A stretch of 64,000 nt of DNA from positions 1 to 64,000 of the forward strand of contig NZ_JAPDPH010000003.1 of assembly GCF_026013475.1 (NCBI RefSeq), in the 5' to 3' direction. The notes below the pieces were generated by a model that saw only the letters and a program-made list of their open reading frames with translations, was not told the DNA's origin and did not search any database. Position numbers and translations under genes: made by a program. Position 1 is the stretch's first letter, and every line of letters begins with the position of its first letter. The DNA comes from Micromonospora yasonensis (GTDB lineage Bacteria; Actinomycetota; Actinomycetes; Mycobacteriales; Micromonosporaceae). This document shows positions 15,780 through 24,310 of this stretch, one piece after another.

Positions 15780-17140
15780 CGGCCACCCACCCGGGGGGCG
15801 GTGGCCAGCCGGGCCACGTCGCGTAGCACCTGGTCGAGGCTGCCGGCGCCGGCCCAGCGCACCACCGGCACGCCGTGCTCGCGGAGCTGGCCGATCATCG
15901 TGTCCCGGTCCAGCCGCCACAGCCGGTACGCCACCTCGGCCCAGCCCTGGTCCTTCGGCGGGGGCAGGTCGGCCGGCAGGGTGTCCACCGCCACCACGAA
16001 GCGCCCGCCCCGGGCCATCCGGGCCAGCATCTGGGCCGAGCGCTCGTCGAGCAGCGGGGTGAGCACCACCACCAGCGCGTCCGACGACAGCAACTGCGGG
16101 CCGAAGACCTGGTCGTACGGCTCGTGCGGGGAGGACTCCGCCTTGACGTCGAGCAGCCACTCCAGCACGGTCAGGTACTGCCGGCGGCCGGTGGCCGGGC
16201 GGAGCCGGCGGGCGGCCGGACCGTACTCCAGCAGTGCCACCCGGTCGCCCCGGTGCAGGTAGTGCTCGGCGATCGCGGCAGCCGCCCGGACCGTGGTGTC
16301 CAGCACCGACGCCGGGCCGCGTACGCCGCCGGAGCGGCCCGCCTCGGCCAGCACGTCGAGCAGGACCACCACCTCGGCGTCGCGGTCCGAGAGGGTGGCC
16401 GCCACGTGCAACTGCCGGGCCCGCAGCGAGACCCGCCAGTCGATCCGGCGCAGCCGGTCCCCGGGGGCGAAGACGCGTACCCCGGCCAGCTCGCCGCCCT
16501 CCCCCGGCCGCCGGGAGTGGTGCGCCCCGACCAGGCCGGCCGCCCTCGGCATCGCCTCGACCGCCTCGAACGGCTCGGTCCTCGGATAGACACGCATCCG
16601 GACCGGCTCGGTGATCACCGACCGGGAGACCAGCAGCCCGTCGGCGACGGCCACCCGGGTGCCGGCCGGGCCGATCGGGTGCCGGCCCCAGCGCAGGGCC
16701 GTCCCGGTCAGCGACAGGTCCACGGCGGTGCCGCGGGGCACCGAGGTGACGAAGGGCCTGTCCGCGCCGCCGGAGCGGCTCACGTCCACCCCGGATCCGC
16801 CGAAATCGACCTGCTCCACCCGCAGCCAGCGGGACATCCGGGTGCGCACCACCGCCACGTCGTACGACACGGTGTCCGGGTTGGTGACGGTGACCGTGGC
16901 GGCCATCGGGGAGCCCTCGACCAGGTGCGCGTCCCCGGCGCCAACCTCCAGTCCGGGCAGCGTGCCGGGCCGCCGGCGCAGCCCGTACGCGGTGCCGAGG
17001 GCGAACGGCGTGGCCAGCACGACCAGGTCGATCCGACCGAACAGCACGGCCGCGACGAGCAGCAGCCCGGTGAGCAGCACGGCCCGGCCGAGCGCCCAGG
17101 TGGGCACCCAGCCGCCGGCCGGCTCGTGACGGTCGGCCAT
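15776..17140 (-). CDS. DUF58 domain protein (MoxR-associated)
   Basis: A 454-residue protein. Two membrane helices (about 15-60) are followed by a beta-rich region. DUF58 is recognised from PGDRLRRIDWRVSLRA near residue 235, and a VWA-like core follows (EVVVLLDVLAE and DALVVVLTPL). DUF58 proteins are usual partners of MoxR AAA+ ATPases and may act as metal-binding or substrate-presenting VWA proteins; the substrate is unknown. The ATG start shares its A with the TGA of moxR (TGATG), and the 3' end overlaps the next gene by 4 nt. Confidence 0.85.
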   Translation of the reverse strand: MADRHEPAGGWVPTWALGRAVLLTGLLLVAAVLFGRIDLVVLATPFALGTAYGLRRRPGTLPGLEVGAGDAHLVEGSPMAATVTVTNPDTVSYDVAVVRTRMSRWLRVEQVDFGGSGVDVSRSGGADRPFVTSVPRGTAVDLSLTGTALRWGRHPIGPAGTRVAVADGLLVSRSVITEPVRMRVYPRTEPFEAVEAMPRAAGLVGAHHSRRPGEGGELAGVRVFAPGDRLRRIDWRVSLRARQLHVAATLSDRDAEVVVLLDVLAEAGRSGGVRGPASVLDTTVRAAAAIAEHYLHRGDRVALLEYGPAARRLRPATGRRQYLTVLEWLLDVKAESSPHEPYDQVFGPQLLSSDALVVVLTPLLDERSAQMLARMARGGRFVVAVDTLPADLPPPKDQGWAEVAYRLWRLDRDTMIGQLREHGVPVVRWAGAGSLDQVLRDVARLATAPRVGGR

Positions 17141-18150
17141 CAGCGTCCGACGGCCCCGGCCGCGTAGCTCGGCAGGGCGCCGCTGGCCGGGGCGGGCGTG
17201 GACTCCAGCACCTCGCCGACGACGAACGACGGGTCGACCCGGCGCAGCCACATCTCCGGGCGCAGCGTGATCCGGTGCGCCAGGGCGGGCACCGCCACCG
17301 CCTTGACGTCCTCCGGCACCACGTAGTCCCGGTTGCCGAGCACCGCCCGGACCCGCGCCAGCAGCAGCAGCGCCAGTGAGCCGCGCGGCGAGGCCCCGAC
17401 CAGCACGGACGGGTGCTCCCGGGTGGCCGCGGTCAGCGCCACGATGTACCGGCCGATGGAGTCCTCGACCACCACGTCCTCCAGCGCGGCCTGCATGGCG
17501 CGCAGCGTGCCGGCGTCCACCACCGGCTCGATCTCGGCCTCCTCGCGCCGGCGGGCGATCCGCCGGCGCAGCACGTCCCACTCCTCCTCGTGGTCGGGGT
17601 AGCCGAACGACACCCGGAGCAGGAACCGGTCGAGCTGGGCCTCCGGCAGCGGGTACGTGCCCTCGTACTCGATCGGGTTGGCGGTGGCGAGCACGTGGAA
17701 CGGCTCGTCCAGCCGGTAGGTGACGCCCTCGACCGAGACCTGCTTCTCCTGCATCGCCTCCAGCAGCGCCGACTGGGTCTTCGGCGGGGTCCGGTTGATC
17801 TCGTCGGCGAGGAGCAGGTTGGTGAACACCGGGCCGGCGCGGAACGAGAAGTCGCCACTGCGCTGGTCGTAGAGGAAGGAGCCGGTGACGTCGGCGGGGA
17901 GCAGGTCCGGGGTGAACTGGAGGCGGCGGAAGTCCAGCCCGAGGGCCTGCGCGAACGACCGGGCGGTCAAGGTCTTGCCCAGCCCGGGCAGGTCCTCCAG
18001 CAGCACGTGCCCGCCGGCCAGGATGCCGGCGAGGACCAGCTCCAGCGCCTCCCGCTTGCCGACCACGACCGTGCCGACCGCGTCCAGCACCGCCCGGGCC
18101 AGCCGGCCCACCTCGTCGGCGGGAATGCTCCGGTCCACGTCGTTCTTCAC
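17140..18150 (-). CDS. MoxR family AAA+ ATPase
   Basis: A 336-residue AAA+ ATPase of the MoxR group, thought to act as a chaperone for VWA-domain proteins. Walker A is DLPGLGKT near residue 53, Walker B is LLLADEINR near residue 112, and sensor 1 lies in VLATANPIEYEGTYPLPEAQ. The GASPRGSLALL segment near residue 265 carries the sensor 2 arginine. GTG 18150 was chosen because GGAGAA lies just upstream and the codon overlaps the preceding stop (GTGA). Its neighbours DUF4129 and DUF58 form the usual MoxR gene cluster of actinobacteria. Confidence 0.9.
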   Translation of the reverse strand: MKNDVDRSIPADEVGRLARAVLDAVGTVVVGKREALELVLAGILAGGHVLLEDLPGLGKTLTARSFAQALGLDFRRLQFTPDLLPADVTGSFLYDQRSGDFSFRAGPVFTNLLLADEINRTPPKTQSALLEAMQEKQVSVEGVTYRLDEPFHVLATANPIEYEGTYPLPEAQLDRFLLRVSFGYPDHEEEWDVLRRRIARRREEAEIEPVVDAGTLRAMQAALEDVVVEDSIGRYIVALTAATREHPSVLVGASPRGSLALLLLARVRAVLGNRDYVVPEDVKAVAVPALAHRITLRPEMWLRRVDPSFVVGEVLESTPAPASGALPSYAAGAVGR

Positions 18151-18728
18151 AGCTTCTCCAGTTCGGCGACGATCGCCGCGAGGTCGCGCGGCGACGGGGG
18201 GCGGCGGGAGGGGGTGCTCAGGAACGTCCACAGCGGCTCTCCGAGCAGGGTGCGGGCGCGGGCCGGATCGCTCTCGCGGGTGATGCCGTGCTGCTGGCGC
18301 AGCCGCTCGTCGGCCAGCTCGCCGAGGCGCGGCAGGACCCGCTCGACGAACCGGTCCCGGTTGCCGGAGCACCAGTCCAGCGGGCGCTCCCAGCCGTTGA
18401 TCGCGGCACGCAGCGCGTCCCGGGCGGCCCAGTTCCAGGTGCCCGGCTCCTCCCCGGCGGGCATCCGGGCGCCGACCCGGGGCGGCGGCGGTGGTGACAG
18501 GGCGGTGGTGACCCGCCGGACGGTGAGCACCGCGAGCACGGCCGCCACGATGATCCAGAGCGAGACCTGGAGGCCGACCGCGCGCAGCGCGACCACCACG
18601 ACCACCACGATCGCCGCGGTGACGGCGAGCGTACGCAGCACCGGACGCAGTCGCCCGGGCCGTGTCTCGCCCGCCTGCCCGGCGGGCTCCTCGTCGAACG
18701 ACAGCAGGTCGTCGATGCTCGTGCTCAT
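18147..18728 (-). CDS. Hypothetical membrane protein of the MoxR operon
   Basis: A 193-residue protein with two closely spaced hydrophobic segments (about 30-70: LAVTAAIVVVVVVALRAVGL and SLWIIVAAVLAVLTV) and a soluble C-terminal half containing WNWAARDALRAAINGW and ITRESDPARARTLLGEPLW. No named family recognised. Both ends overlap neighbours: ATGA with the DUF4129 gene upstream and GTGA with moxR downstream. The likely topology is a short cytoplasmic N-terminus, a hairpin of two helices, and a cytoplasmic C-terminal domain near the MoxR ATPase. Confidence 0.75.
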   Translation of the reverse strand: MSTSIDDLLSFDEEPAGQAGETRPGRLRPVLRTLAVTAAIVVVVVVALRAVGLQVSLWIIVAAVLAVLTVRRVTTALSPPPPPRVGARMPAGEEPGTWNWAARDALRAAINGWERPLDWCSGNRDRFVERVLPRLGELADERLRQQHGITRESDPARARTLLGEPLWTFLSTPSRRPPSPRDLAAIVAELEKL

Positions 18729-19462
18729 GCGGTCAGCTCCCCGGCCGCCAGGCTGGTCAGCTCGCCGCGCAGCCGGCCCAGGGCGGCCCGGGCCTGGTCG
18801 CGCATCCGCTCGTCGACCGTGTGGGTGGCGTACCGGGCCTCGCGGTAGACGTGCGCGAAGCCGTCCAGCACGTCGGCGCTGGCGATCGCCGGCACACCGG
18901 CCGCCGGGTCGCCGCGCAGCAGCCGGCTGACCAGGTCGGTGGGGGTGTCCCCGGCGAGCCGGGGCACCCCGGCCTCCTCGGCGGCCTCCTCCAGCCGGAC
19001 CCAGCAGGCGATCACCGCGGTCCGCGGGTCGGTGTCCCGGTCGTCCAACTCCACGAGGCCGGCGTCGAGGGCGGCGACCACCTCGCGGGCGGTGCCCTCG
19101 GCGGTACGCCGGGCCCGCTGCGCGGGCACCGCCCGGGTGGTCCGCCGCAGCGCCCCGGTGATCACCGTCCACAGCACATAGCCGATGACGACCAGCACGC
19201 CCAGGGCGAGCACGGCACCCGCCGTCCAGATGATCCAGCCGGGAACCTCGAGGGAGGTGGCCGGACCGGCGTCCCGGGGTTCGGCCGGGATCGAGGGCGG
19301 CGGCGCGACGGTGGGGTACTCCGGCACGTACGGGATGGTGTCGGTGGCGGGCGGGATGCGGCTGGCCCCGATCGAGGAGTGCCCGGCAGCGAGCGCGGCG
19401 ACGGCCAGCAGCAGGGCCACCGCCGCGACCGGCCACCACCTGCGCAGCACGCCGAGGTCCAT
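18725..19462 (-). CDS. DUF4129 domain membrane protein, first gene of MoxR operon
   Basis: A 245-residue protein with a membrane helix at about 8-27, an extracytoplasmic Pro-rich loop (28-72), a second helix (about 74-100), and a cytoplasmic DUF4129 domain recognised from AVIACWVRLEEAAEEAGVPR, TPTDLVSRLL and FAHVYREARYATHTV. DUF4129 is typically found beside MoxR and DUF58 genes and, in other proteins, fused to transglutaminase domains. It opens a five-gene unit (18725, 18147, 17140, 15776, 15207) in which all four junctions overlap. Only 20 nt separate its start from the upstream gene's stop, so the transcript may begin further upstream. Confidence 0.82.
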   Translation of the reverse strand: MDLGVLRRWWPVAAVALLLAVAALAAGHSSIGASRIPPATDTIPYVPEYPTVAPPPSIPAEPRDAGPATSLEVPGWIIWTAGAVLALGVLVVIGYVLWTVITGALRRTTRAVPAQRARRTAEGTAREVVAALDAGLVELDDRDTDPRTAVIACWVRLEEAAEEAGVPRLAGDTPTDLVSRLLRGDPAAGVPAIASADVLDGFAHVYREARYATHTVDERMRDQARAALGRLRGELTSLAAGELTA

Positions 19463-19482
19463 CCCACCGCCCTACGCAGTCC

Positions 19483-20223
19483 TCAGTCCACCCCGGCCAA
19501 CCGCTTCGCCCGGGCGAACACCTCGTCCAACATCGCCGGCGTCAACCGCCCGGTGAAGGTGTTCTGCTGGCTGACGTGATAGCAGCCGAGCACCTCCGGT
19601 GCGGACCCGCCGGACCAGTGTGCCCCATGGCCGAAAACCGGGCGGGGCGTGGGCGGGCGCTGGCCGTACACGTCGCGCAGGACCGGCCACCACGCGGCCC
19701 AGGCGAAGGCGCCCAGCGTCACCACGACGCGCAGGGTGGGCCGGATCAGCGCGACCTCGCGGTGCAGCCACGGCGCACAGGTGTCGCGCTCGACCGGAGT
19801 GGGCTTGTTATCCGGCGGCGCGCAGCGCACGGCGGCGAAGATCCGGGTATCCCGCAGGGTGAGGCCGTCGTCGGCGGCGACGCTGGTCGGCTGGTTGGCC
19901 AGGCCCGCGCGGTACAGCGCGGCGAAGAGCACGTCGCCGGAGCGGTCGCCGGTGAAGATCCGGCCGGTGCGGTTGCCGCCGTGCGCGGCCGGCGCCAGGC
20001 CGAGGATGCCGATCCGGGCGTCGGGCGGGCCGAAGCCGGGCACCGGACGACCCCAGTACTCCTGGTCGCGGAACGCGGCCCGCTTGGTCCGCGCGACCTC
20101 CTCCCGCCAGTCGACCAGCCGGGGGCAGGCGAAGCAGTTGCTCACCGCGCCGTCGAGGTCGGCCAGGTCGGCCGCCCGCGCGGCGCGGGCGACCACCTCG
20201 GCGGGGGTACGGGGCTCAGCCAA
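19483..20223 (-). CDS. Uracil-DNA glycosylase, family 5 (UdgB-like, Fe-S)
   Basis: A 246-residue DNA repair enzyme removing uracil and possibly other deaminated bases. The catalytic loop is [10 protein letters not shown] near residue 75, with Ala in place of the catalytic acid, which marks family 5. The Fe-S cluster ligands are probably Cys30 and Cys33 (NCFACPRL) with the later cysteines of VRCAPP and DTCAPW. The C-terminal DNA-binding loop is [13 protein letters not shown] 20223 lies inside the end of the dienelactone hydrolase gene (8-nt overlap), so the two genes form a transcription unit. No functional link between the products is evident. Confidence 0.88.
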   Translation of the reverse strand: MAEPRTPAEVVARAARAADLADLDGAVSNCFACPRLVDWREEVARTKRAAFRDQEYWGRPVPGFGPPDARIGILGLAPAAHGGNRTGRIFTGDRSGDVLFAALYRAGLANQPTSVAADDGLTLRDTRIFAAVRCAPPDNKPTPVERDTCAPWLHREVALIRPTLRVVVTLGAFAWAAWWPVLRDVYGQRPPTPRPVFGHGAHWSGGSAPEVLGCYHVSQQNTFTGRLTPAMLDEVFARAKRLAGVD

Positions 20224-20902
20224 GCCGGGCCCGGAAGAGTTCCAGCGTGCGGGCCCACGCGGTGGCGGCGGCCCGCTGGTCGAAGTGCTCCGGCCGGTCC
20301 TCGTTGAAGAACGCGTGCGCGGTGCCCGGGTAGTCGTACGTCTGGCAGGTCCCGCCGGCCGTCTCGATGGCCCGGCGTACGTCCTGCACCCCGGTGGCGG
20401 CGGAGGTGCCGTCGGCCTCGGAGCAGTGGATGAGGGCGGCCTTGCCCGAATAGTCGGCCCAGTCGGCGCCCATGCCCTCCCAGGGCAGCCGGGGGTAGAA
20501 GCCGGCGGTGGCGACGATCCGGTCGGAGAACGTCCCGGCCCAGAGGGCCAGGCTGGCGCCCGCGCAGAACCCGGCGCAGCCGATCTTGCCCGCGACCTCG
20601 GGACGGCCGGCCAGGAACTCCGCGGCGGCGGCGATGTCCGTCGCGGCCTCGTCCATCTGCGTGCTGTTCAGCATCTGCCGCGGCTCGTCCGGCTTGCTGG
20701 CCGGGCCGCCGTGCCGGAAGTCCGGCGCGAGGGCGACGAAGCCGGCCTCCGCGAAGCGGTCCACCACCGCCCGTACGTGGGGCACGAGGCCCCACCAGTC
20801 CTGGATGACGATGACCGCCGGGCTGGCCGCACCGCCGGAGGGTATCGCGAGATACCCCTCGCTCGTCCCCCCGTTGCCGGTGAAGCTCACCATCTCGCCC
20901 AT
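20216..20902 (-). CDS. Dienelactone hydrolase family protein
   Basis: A 228-residue alpha/beta hydrolase. The nucleophile is a cysteine in [10 protein letters not shown] near residue 120, as in dienelactone hydrolases. The acid and the catalytic His follow, the latter in [12 protein letters not shown] near residue 200. The substrate could be a dienelactone or another small ester or lactone; no aromatic-degradation genes are nearby, so the specific role is open. ATG 20902 is preceded by GGAGGA (from TAGGAGGACGGGTCA). It is the first gene of a two-gene unit with the uracil glycosylase. Confidence 0.85.
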   Translation of the reverse strand: MGEMVSFTGNGGTSEGYLAIPSGGAASPAVIVIQDWWGLVPHVRAVVDRFAEAGFVALAPDFRHGGPASKPDEPRQMLNSTQMDEAATDIAAAAEFLAGRPEVAGKIGCAGFCAGASLALWAGTFSDRIVATAGFYPRLPWEGMGADWADYSGKAALIHCSEADGTSAATGVQDVRRAIETAGGTCQTYDYPGTAHAFFNEDRPEHFDQRAAATAWARTLELFRARLG

Positions 20903-21049
20903 TGACCCGTCCTCCTAGCGGTCAGTCATCGTTGGCTGGTCGCCCAGTGGGTGTTTACGTGCGGGTAGCCTGCCACGCCGGTCACGGCCCGGGGAAGACG
21001 CGCGAAGAGTGGCATTCACCTCCCGTTCGCCCGGGGCCCCGGACACGGC

Positions 21050-21077
21050 GACGGCGCGGGCCGGGGCCCGCGCCGTC
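21050..21077 (-). terminator. GC-rich hairpin after LppU-like gene
   Basis: Perfect 13-bp stem GACGGCGCGGGCC / GGCCCGCGCCGTC with a 2-nt loop, 17 nt downstream of the 21094 stop on the minus strand. It has no T run, which is common for actinobacterial terminators. Confidence 0.65.
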
Positions 21078-21093
21078 GTGGTCCGTGGAGAGG

Positions 21094-21561
21094 TCAGGCC
21101 TTCTTGGTCAGGCAGAGCAGGTAGAACTTCCCGCCGCTCCGCTCGCCGCCGGAGAAGACGTAGCCGTCGTCACCCTCCTTGAAGTACTGGTCGCAGGCCT
21201 CGCCGGACCGCGCCTGCGCCTCGGTCTGGTGGTCCACCCGACCGACCACCGAGTACGCCGCCTCGGTGGAGGTGCACTCGACGACCTTGGCCTCGTCGAC
21301 GTCCTTCTCCTGGCCCTCGGCCACCTCGGGCAGCTTCGCGATGCACTCGCCGACCTTGGCCTGGACGGCGTCGTCGCGCTGCTCCCAGAGGTGCAGCGCG
21401 CCCTTGGCCGCGCCGACGGCGATGACGGCGACGAGGAGACCGACGGCGCCGAGCACCTTCCGGCCCTTGGACTTCCCGGCCGGCGCGGACGGCTGCGCCG
21501 GGAGGGCCGGCTCGGCCGGGCCGGGCTGCCCGGCGTTGGGGGGTGCGACCTGCTCTGACAC
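21094..21561 (-). CDS. Membrane-anchored LppU/SCO3897-like protein
   Basis: A 155-residue protein: a Pro/Ala-rich cytoplasmic N-terminus (1-30), one membrane helix (about 36-55), then an extracytoplasmic domain with four cysteines (GECIAKL, VVECTS, EACDQYF, YLLCLT) likely forming two disulfides. This layout and the VGECI...VECTS...YLLCL pattern match the actinobacterial LppU/SCO3897 family, whose function is unknown. No partner gene is adjacent. A hairpin terminator follows, and it appears monocistronic. Confidence 0.7.
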   Translation of the reverse strand: MSEQVAPPNAGQPGPAEPALPAQPSAPAGKSKGRKVLGAVGLLVAVIAVGAAKGALHLWEQRDDAVQAKVGECIAKLPEVAEGQEKDVDEAKVVECTSTEAAYSVVGRVDHQTEAQARSGEACDQYFKEGDDGYVFSGGERSGGKFYLLCLTKKA

Positions 21562-21692
21562 TGGTGTTCCTTCCGAGGGGGGATGAAGCAGACGACACCG
21601 TAGCGATCTTGTCCGCGTCGTTCCCTCATCCGTTCAGCCAGTTCCCAGGTTCGGCCGACAGCAGCGGTTCCGTGGGTTCCCCGGCGGCCGGA

Positions 21693-22679
21693 TCAACGCG
21701 TCGGCGCCGGGGTCGGCGCGGTGGGCCCGGAGCTGACCGTCGGGCCGGGAACGGCTGTCGCGCTGCCGGTCGGCGCCGCTGTGGTGGGCGACGTGCTCAC
21801 GGACGGCGCGGGCGATGCCGTGGCCGGCGCCGGCGGCGCGAAGGGCGCCTGCTCCGGGCAGTACGGGTAGACGTTGCTGGGCGGCGGCACGACCCCGGTC
21901 CCGTCGACGCAGGTGGGCCAGCCGAGCCGGATCGGCACCCCGTTCTGGTCGAAGAGCCGGGCGTTGCGCACCAGCCGGCCCTGCTCGTCGTAGACGAACA
22001 CGTCCTGCACCGAGTCGTACGCCTTGCGGAGCGAGACCCCCTCGTAGGGGGCGAACTCGTCCGAGCTGGCGTGCTGGTCCACGTTGACCAGCGCGGCGAA
22101 GGAGAAGAGCAGCAGGGCCGCCGTACCGAGCCGCAGCAGCCGCCGTGGCCAGCCCCCGAGACCGGCGGACCGGCGGCCGAGCCAGACCGAGGCGAGGACC
22201 GCGCCGGCGAGCAGGAACAGGCCGGCCAGCACGCTGCCGTCGAGCCGGGGCAGCAGCCCGGACGGCTCGCCGAGCACGACGGAGACCAGCAGCGCCGCCA
22301 GCCAGCCGCGCACCAGCCACCACGCCGGTCGCAACGGGCGGAGGAACTCGCTCACCGAGGCGTACCCGAGCAGCGGGCCGAGCTGTGCGTCGAGGGTGCG
22401 CAACTGGGTGCCGACGCGGGCCCGGACGGCGGTCAGCCGGCGGTCGAGGGACGTGGGCCGGTCACCCGTCTCCGCGCCGGCCGCGGCGCGCAGCTCGGCC
22501 GCGTACGTCTCCGGCTCGCCGAGCCGGTCGACCAGCGTGCCGCCGGCCTCGGCGGCCACCTCGGCGAGGTGCTCCGGAAGGTCCTCGGTCAACTCGTCGC
22601 GGACGGCGGGTGGCAGGTCGGCCAGGGCGGCCCGTACCCGGTCGACGTAGTCCGCGATCTCCTGCCCAGTGACGGTCAT
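21693..22679 (-). CDS. HAAS-domain membrane protein paired with PadR regulator
   Basis: A 328-residue protein. The N-terminal ~70 residues (YVDRVRAALADLPPAVRDEL then EDLPEHLAEVAAEAG and RLGEPETYAAELR) are a HAAS/DUF1700 domain, known to occur next to PadR regulators. Four membrane segments follow (about 115-215), then an extracytoplasmic region and a Pro/Ser/Thr-rich tail (about 285-328). The start overlaps the PadR stop (ATGA). The pair probably senses envelope state and feeds back through PadR, but the signal is unknown. Confidence 0.8.
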   Translation of the reverse strand: MTVTGQEIADYVDRVRAALADLPPAVRDELTEDLPEHLAEVAAEAGGTLVDRLGEPETYAAELRAAAGAETGDRPTSLDRRLTAVRARVGTQLRTLDAQLGPLLGYASVSEFLRPLRPAWWLVRGWLAALLVSVVLGEPSGLLPRLDGSVLAGLFLLAGAVLASVWLGRRSAGLGGWPRRLLRLGTAALLLFSFAALVNVDQHASSDEFAPYEGVSLRKAYDSVQDVFVYDEQGRLVRNARLFDQNGVPIRLGWPTCVDGTGVVPPPSNVYPYCPEQAPFAPPAPATASPAPSVSTSPTTAAPTGSATAVPGPTVSSGPTAPTPAPTR

Positions 22680-23008
22680 GCCGCCATCCCCCGATCGTCG
22701 AGCAGTGCGTTCATGGTGCTGGCGAAGGAGCGCCAGGTCTTGCCGGAGCGGGCGAGCTGGTCCCGGCCGGCGGCGTTGAGCGCGTAGTACTTGCGGTGCG
22801 GGCCGGACTCGCTCGGCACCACGTACGTGGTCAGCAGGCCGGCGGCGAAGAGCCGGCGCAGGGTGCCGTAGACCGAGGCGTCGCCGACCTCCTCCAGGCC
22901 GGCCTCGCGCAGCCGCCGAAGGATGTCGTAGCCGTAGCCGTCCTCCTCGCTGAGCACGGCCAGCACGGCCAGGTCGAGCACGCCCTTGAGGAGCTGTGTC
23001 GTGTCCAC
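22676..23008 (-). CDS. PadR family transcriptional regulator
   Basis: A 110-residue winged-helix repressor. The PadR signature is LLKGVLDLAVLAVLSEEDGYGYDI followed by the wing in SVYGTLRRLFAAGLL and RKYYALNAAGRDQLA. GTG 23008 was preferred to GTG 23017 because the -10 hexamer TACTGT (23021-23016) overlaps the upstream codon, leaving the downstream one 7 nt away. A perfect TTGACG -35 lies 18 nt before the -10. A 16-bp palindrome covers the -10, so autorepression is likely. It is translationally coupled to the HAAS membrane protein. Confidence 0.87.
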   Translation of the reverse strand: MDTTQLLKGVLDLAVLAVLSEEDGYGYDILRRLREAGLEEVGDASVYGTLRRLFAAGLLTTYVVPSESGPHRKYYALNAAGRDQLARSGKTWRSFASTMNALLDDRGMAA

Positions 23009-23011
23009 GCT

Positions 23012-23045
23012 CCGCACAGTAGTGCGGATTGCGGAATACCGTCAA
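23012..23045 (-). promoter_or_regulatory. PadR promoter with overlapping palindromic operator
   Basis: On the minus strand TTGACG (23045-23040), an 18-nt spacer, and TACTGT (23021-23016). The palindrome CCGCACTACTGTGCGG (6-bp arms, 23012-23027) covers the -10, so a bound dimer would block RNA polymerase. Confidence 0.65.
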
Positions 23046-23059
23046 GAAAACAGTAGCTC

Positions 23060-23314
23060 TTGGCCGGCGTGACCGTGTCGAACGCGGTGCAGGGCGTGGC
23101 CGCGGCGGGCGGGCTCGGCGCGCTCGTCGTCCGCTCCCAGCCGCTGTTCGAGACGATCCGCTGGGCCGGCGTCGCCTACCTGGCCTACCTCGGCGTGCAG
23201 GCGTGGCGGTCCGCCTGGCGGGGCGACTACCCGCCGCTGGACGGTGGCGCCACCGCCGCGCCGGGAGTGGCCCTGCTCGGCTTCGGCGCCCGGCTCGCCG
23301 CCGAGCGGATCTGA
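23060..23314 (+). pseudogene. LysE/RhtB-type exporter remnant
   Basis: An 84-codon fragment starting at TTG 23060 just after an in-frame TAG. Residues 1-55 match the middle of LysE translocators (GALVVRSQPLFETIRWAGVA then YLAYLGVQAWRSAWRG). The end (LGFGARLAAERI) resembles the C-terminus of the family. The N-terminal third and the central part are missing, leaving about 40 percent of a normal ~210-residue protein. It faces the PadR promoter. It is best read as a decayed exporter gene rather than a functional protein. Confidence 0.7.
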
Positions 23315-23372
23315 ATTCGCTTCGGCATTTTAAGTTTCACTTATGGGCCTGCTGATTCCGCAGGAAGATCGG

Positions 23373-23378
23373 TACCTT
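23373..23378 (+). promoter_or_regulatory. -10 hexamer (TACCTT), leaderless start
   Basis: TACCTT ends 6 nt before ATG 23385 and there is no Shine-Dalgarno; it supports this start over the in-frame ATG at 23343. Confidence 0.5.
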
Positions 23379-23384
23379 GCCCGA

Positions 23385-24056
23385 ATGCGACACATCGGAA
23401 CCGTGATCGCCGCGGCCGTCGTGGGTCCACTGGCCTGGATCCTCTTCGCCCTCGGCCAGGATCGCTCGGCGCGAGCGTTCGCAGACGCACAAGACAGCGG
23501 TGTGCTGGCCAGCGGCGATTTCGTTCGACCCGCCCTGGTGCTGGCAGCCGGCGGAATTCTGCTCGGACTCATCGCCACGCTCCGGCTCTCCCCGCTGGGC
23601 GCGACGCTGGCCGGGCTGGCCTACGTGGCCAGTTACCTGGGGCTGCTCGTCAGCCCGACCGCGGTGATGGGACTGCTCGACCACAAACTGACCGTCAGCG
23701 GTCACCAGGTCGACCTGGCGGCGCCCCTCCGGACCGGAACGGCACTGCTGGTGGGCTCCCTGTTGCTCGTCGGGGTCGTGAGCGTCCGCCGTTGGCAGCG
23801 GTGGCCGAAGCCCGAAGCCGACGACCCGGCGTCGCTGGTGCCGGACGAGATCCTCTCGCCGGCAGCGCGACCGGGCCGGCCGCTCGGCGTGGACGGTCTC
23901 GGCCTCACGACGCCCGGTGGGATGCCTGAGCCAGAGCTTGTCCGGGCCGGTCCTCCCGGCGCGGCCGGTGATTCCACCTGGGCCGGCTACCTGTCCGGCG
24001 ACTCCGGGAGCAGGCCCGGGCGATCATCGGACTGGCCGCGCCAACCGTCGAGGTGA
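23385..24056 (+). CDS. Conserved polytopic membrane protein, 223 aa
   Basis: A protein with four hydrophobic segments in the first ~140 residues (for example TVIAAAVVGPLAWILFALGQ and ALLVGSLLLVGVVSVRRW) and a hydrophilic Pro/Gly-rich C-terminal third of ~80 residues. It resembles small actinobacterial membrane proteins of unknown function. ATG 23385 was chosen because of the leaderless-type -10. A strong hairpin begins directly after the stop. It stands alone among gene remnants, so it may be accessory. Confidence 0.65.
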   Translation: MRHIGTVIAAAVVGPLAWILFALGQDRSARAFADAQDSGVLASGDFVRPALVLAAGGILLGLIATLRLSPLGATLAGLAYVASYLGLLVSPTAVMGLLDHKLTVSGHQVDLAAPLRTGTALLVGSLLLVGVVSVRRWQRWPKPEADDPASLVPDEILSPAARPGRPLGVDGLGLTTPGGMPEPELVRAGPPGAAGDSTWAGYLSGDSGSRPGRSSDWPRQPSR

Positions 24057-24103
24057 ACCTTCGTCGGCGCGCCGAACGTCTGACCCGGCGCGCCGACGAA
24101 GGT
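24057..24103 (+). terminator. Perfect 18-bp hairpin after membrane protein gene
   Basis: Arms 24057-24074 and 24086-24103 (ACCTTCGTCGGCGCGCCG and its exact complement) with an 11-nt loop, beginning at the base after the stop codon. There is no T run. It is probably a terminator, but it also abuts a gene remnant and could be the end of a lost insertion. Confidence 0.65.
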
Positions 24104-24110
24104 GGTTGAG

Positions 24111-24215
24111 GGCGGGTTTCGAGCCACCGCCGAGCCAAATGAGATCCCGGTAGAAGCGACGGCTCGCCGCGAAGTCGTCGGAAAGGATGTTGGGCTCTAT
24201 CCGCCTGACCGCCAT
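24111..24215 (-). pseudogene. VOC (glyoxalase/bleomycin-resistance) protein N-terminal remnant
   Basis: The first ~35 codons (MAVRRIEPNILSDDF then AASRRFYRDLIWL) match the opening beta-alpha unit of vicinal oxygen chelate proteins, which normally continue with GLEV and a second metal-binding module. Similarity stops after about residue 35 and the frame runs into the neighbouring hairpin. It is a 3'-truncated remnant of a ~120-residue gene. Confidence 0.6.
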
Positions 24216-24310
24216 CCGGTGGCCCTAAGCGGCCGAGCCATGGTTCCCACGGCCCGGCATGGCTGTCGTCATCCGCAACCGGGCGCGCCGAAGAAAACGC
24301 CGCGCTGCAG

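Noticed and set aside
19483-20902. A two-gene DNA repair or defence module
   Set aside because: The glycosylase and dienelactone hydrolase overlap but have unrelated functions; no nuclease or sensor partner is present.
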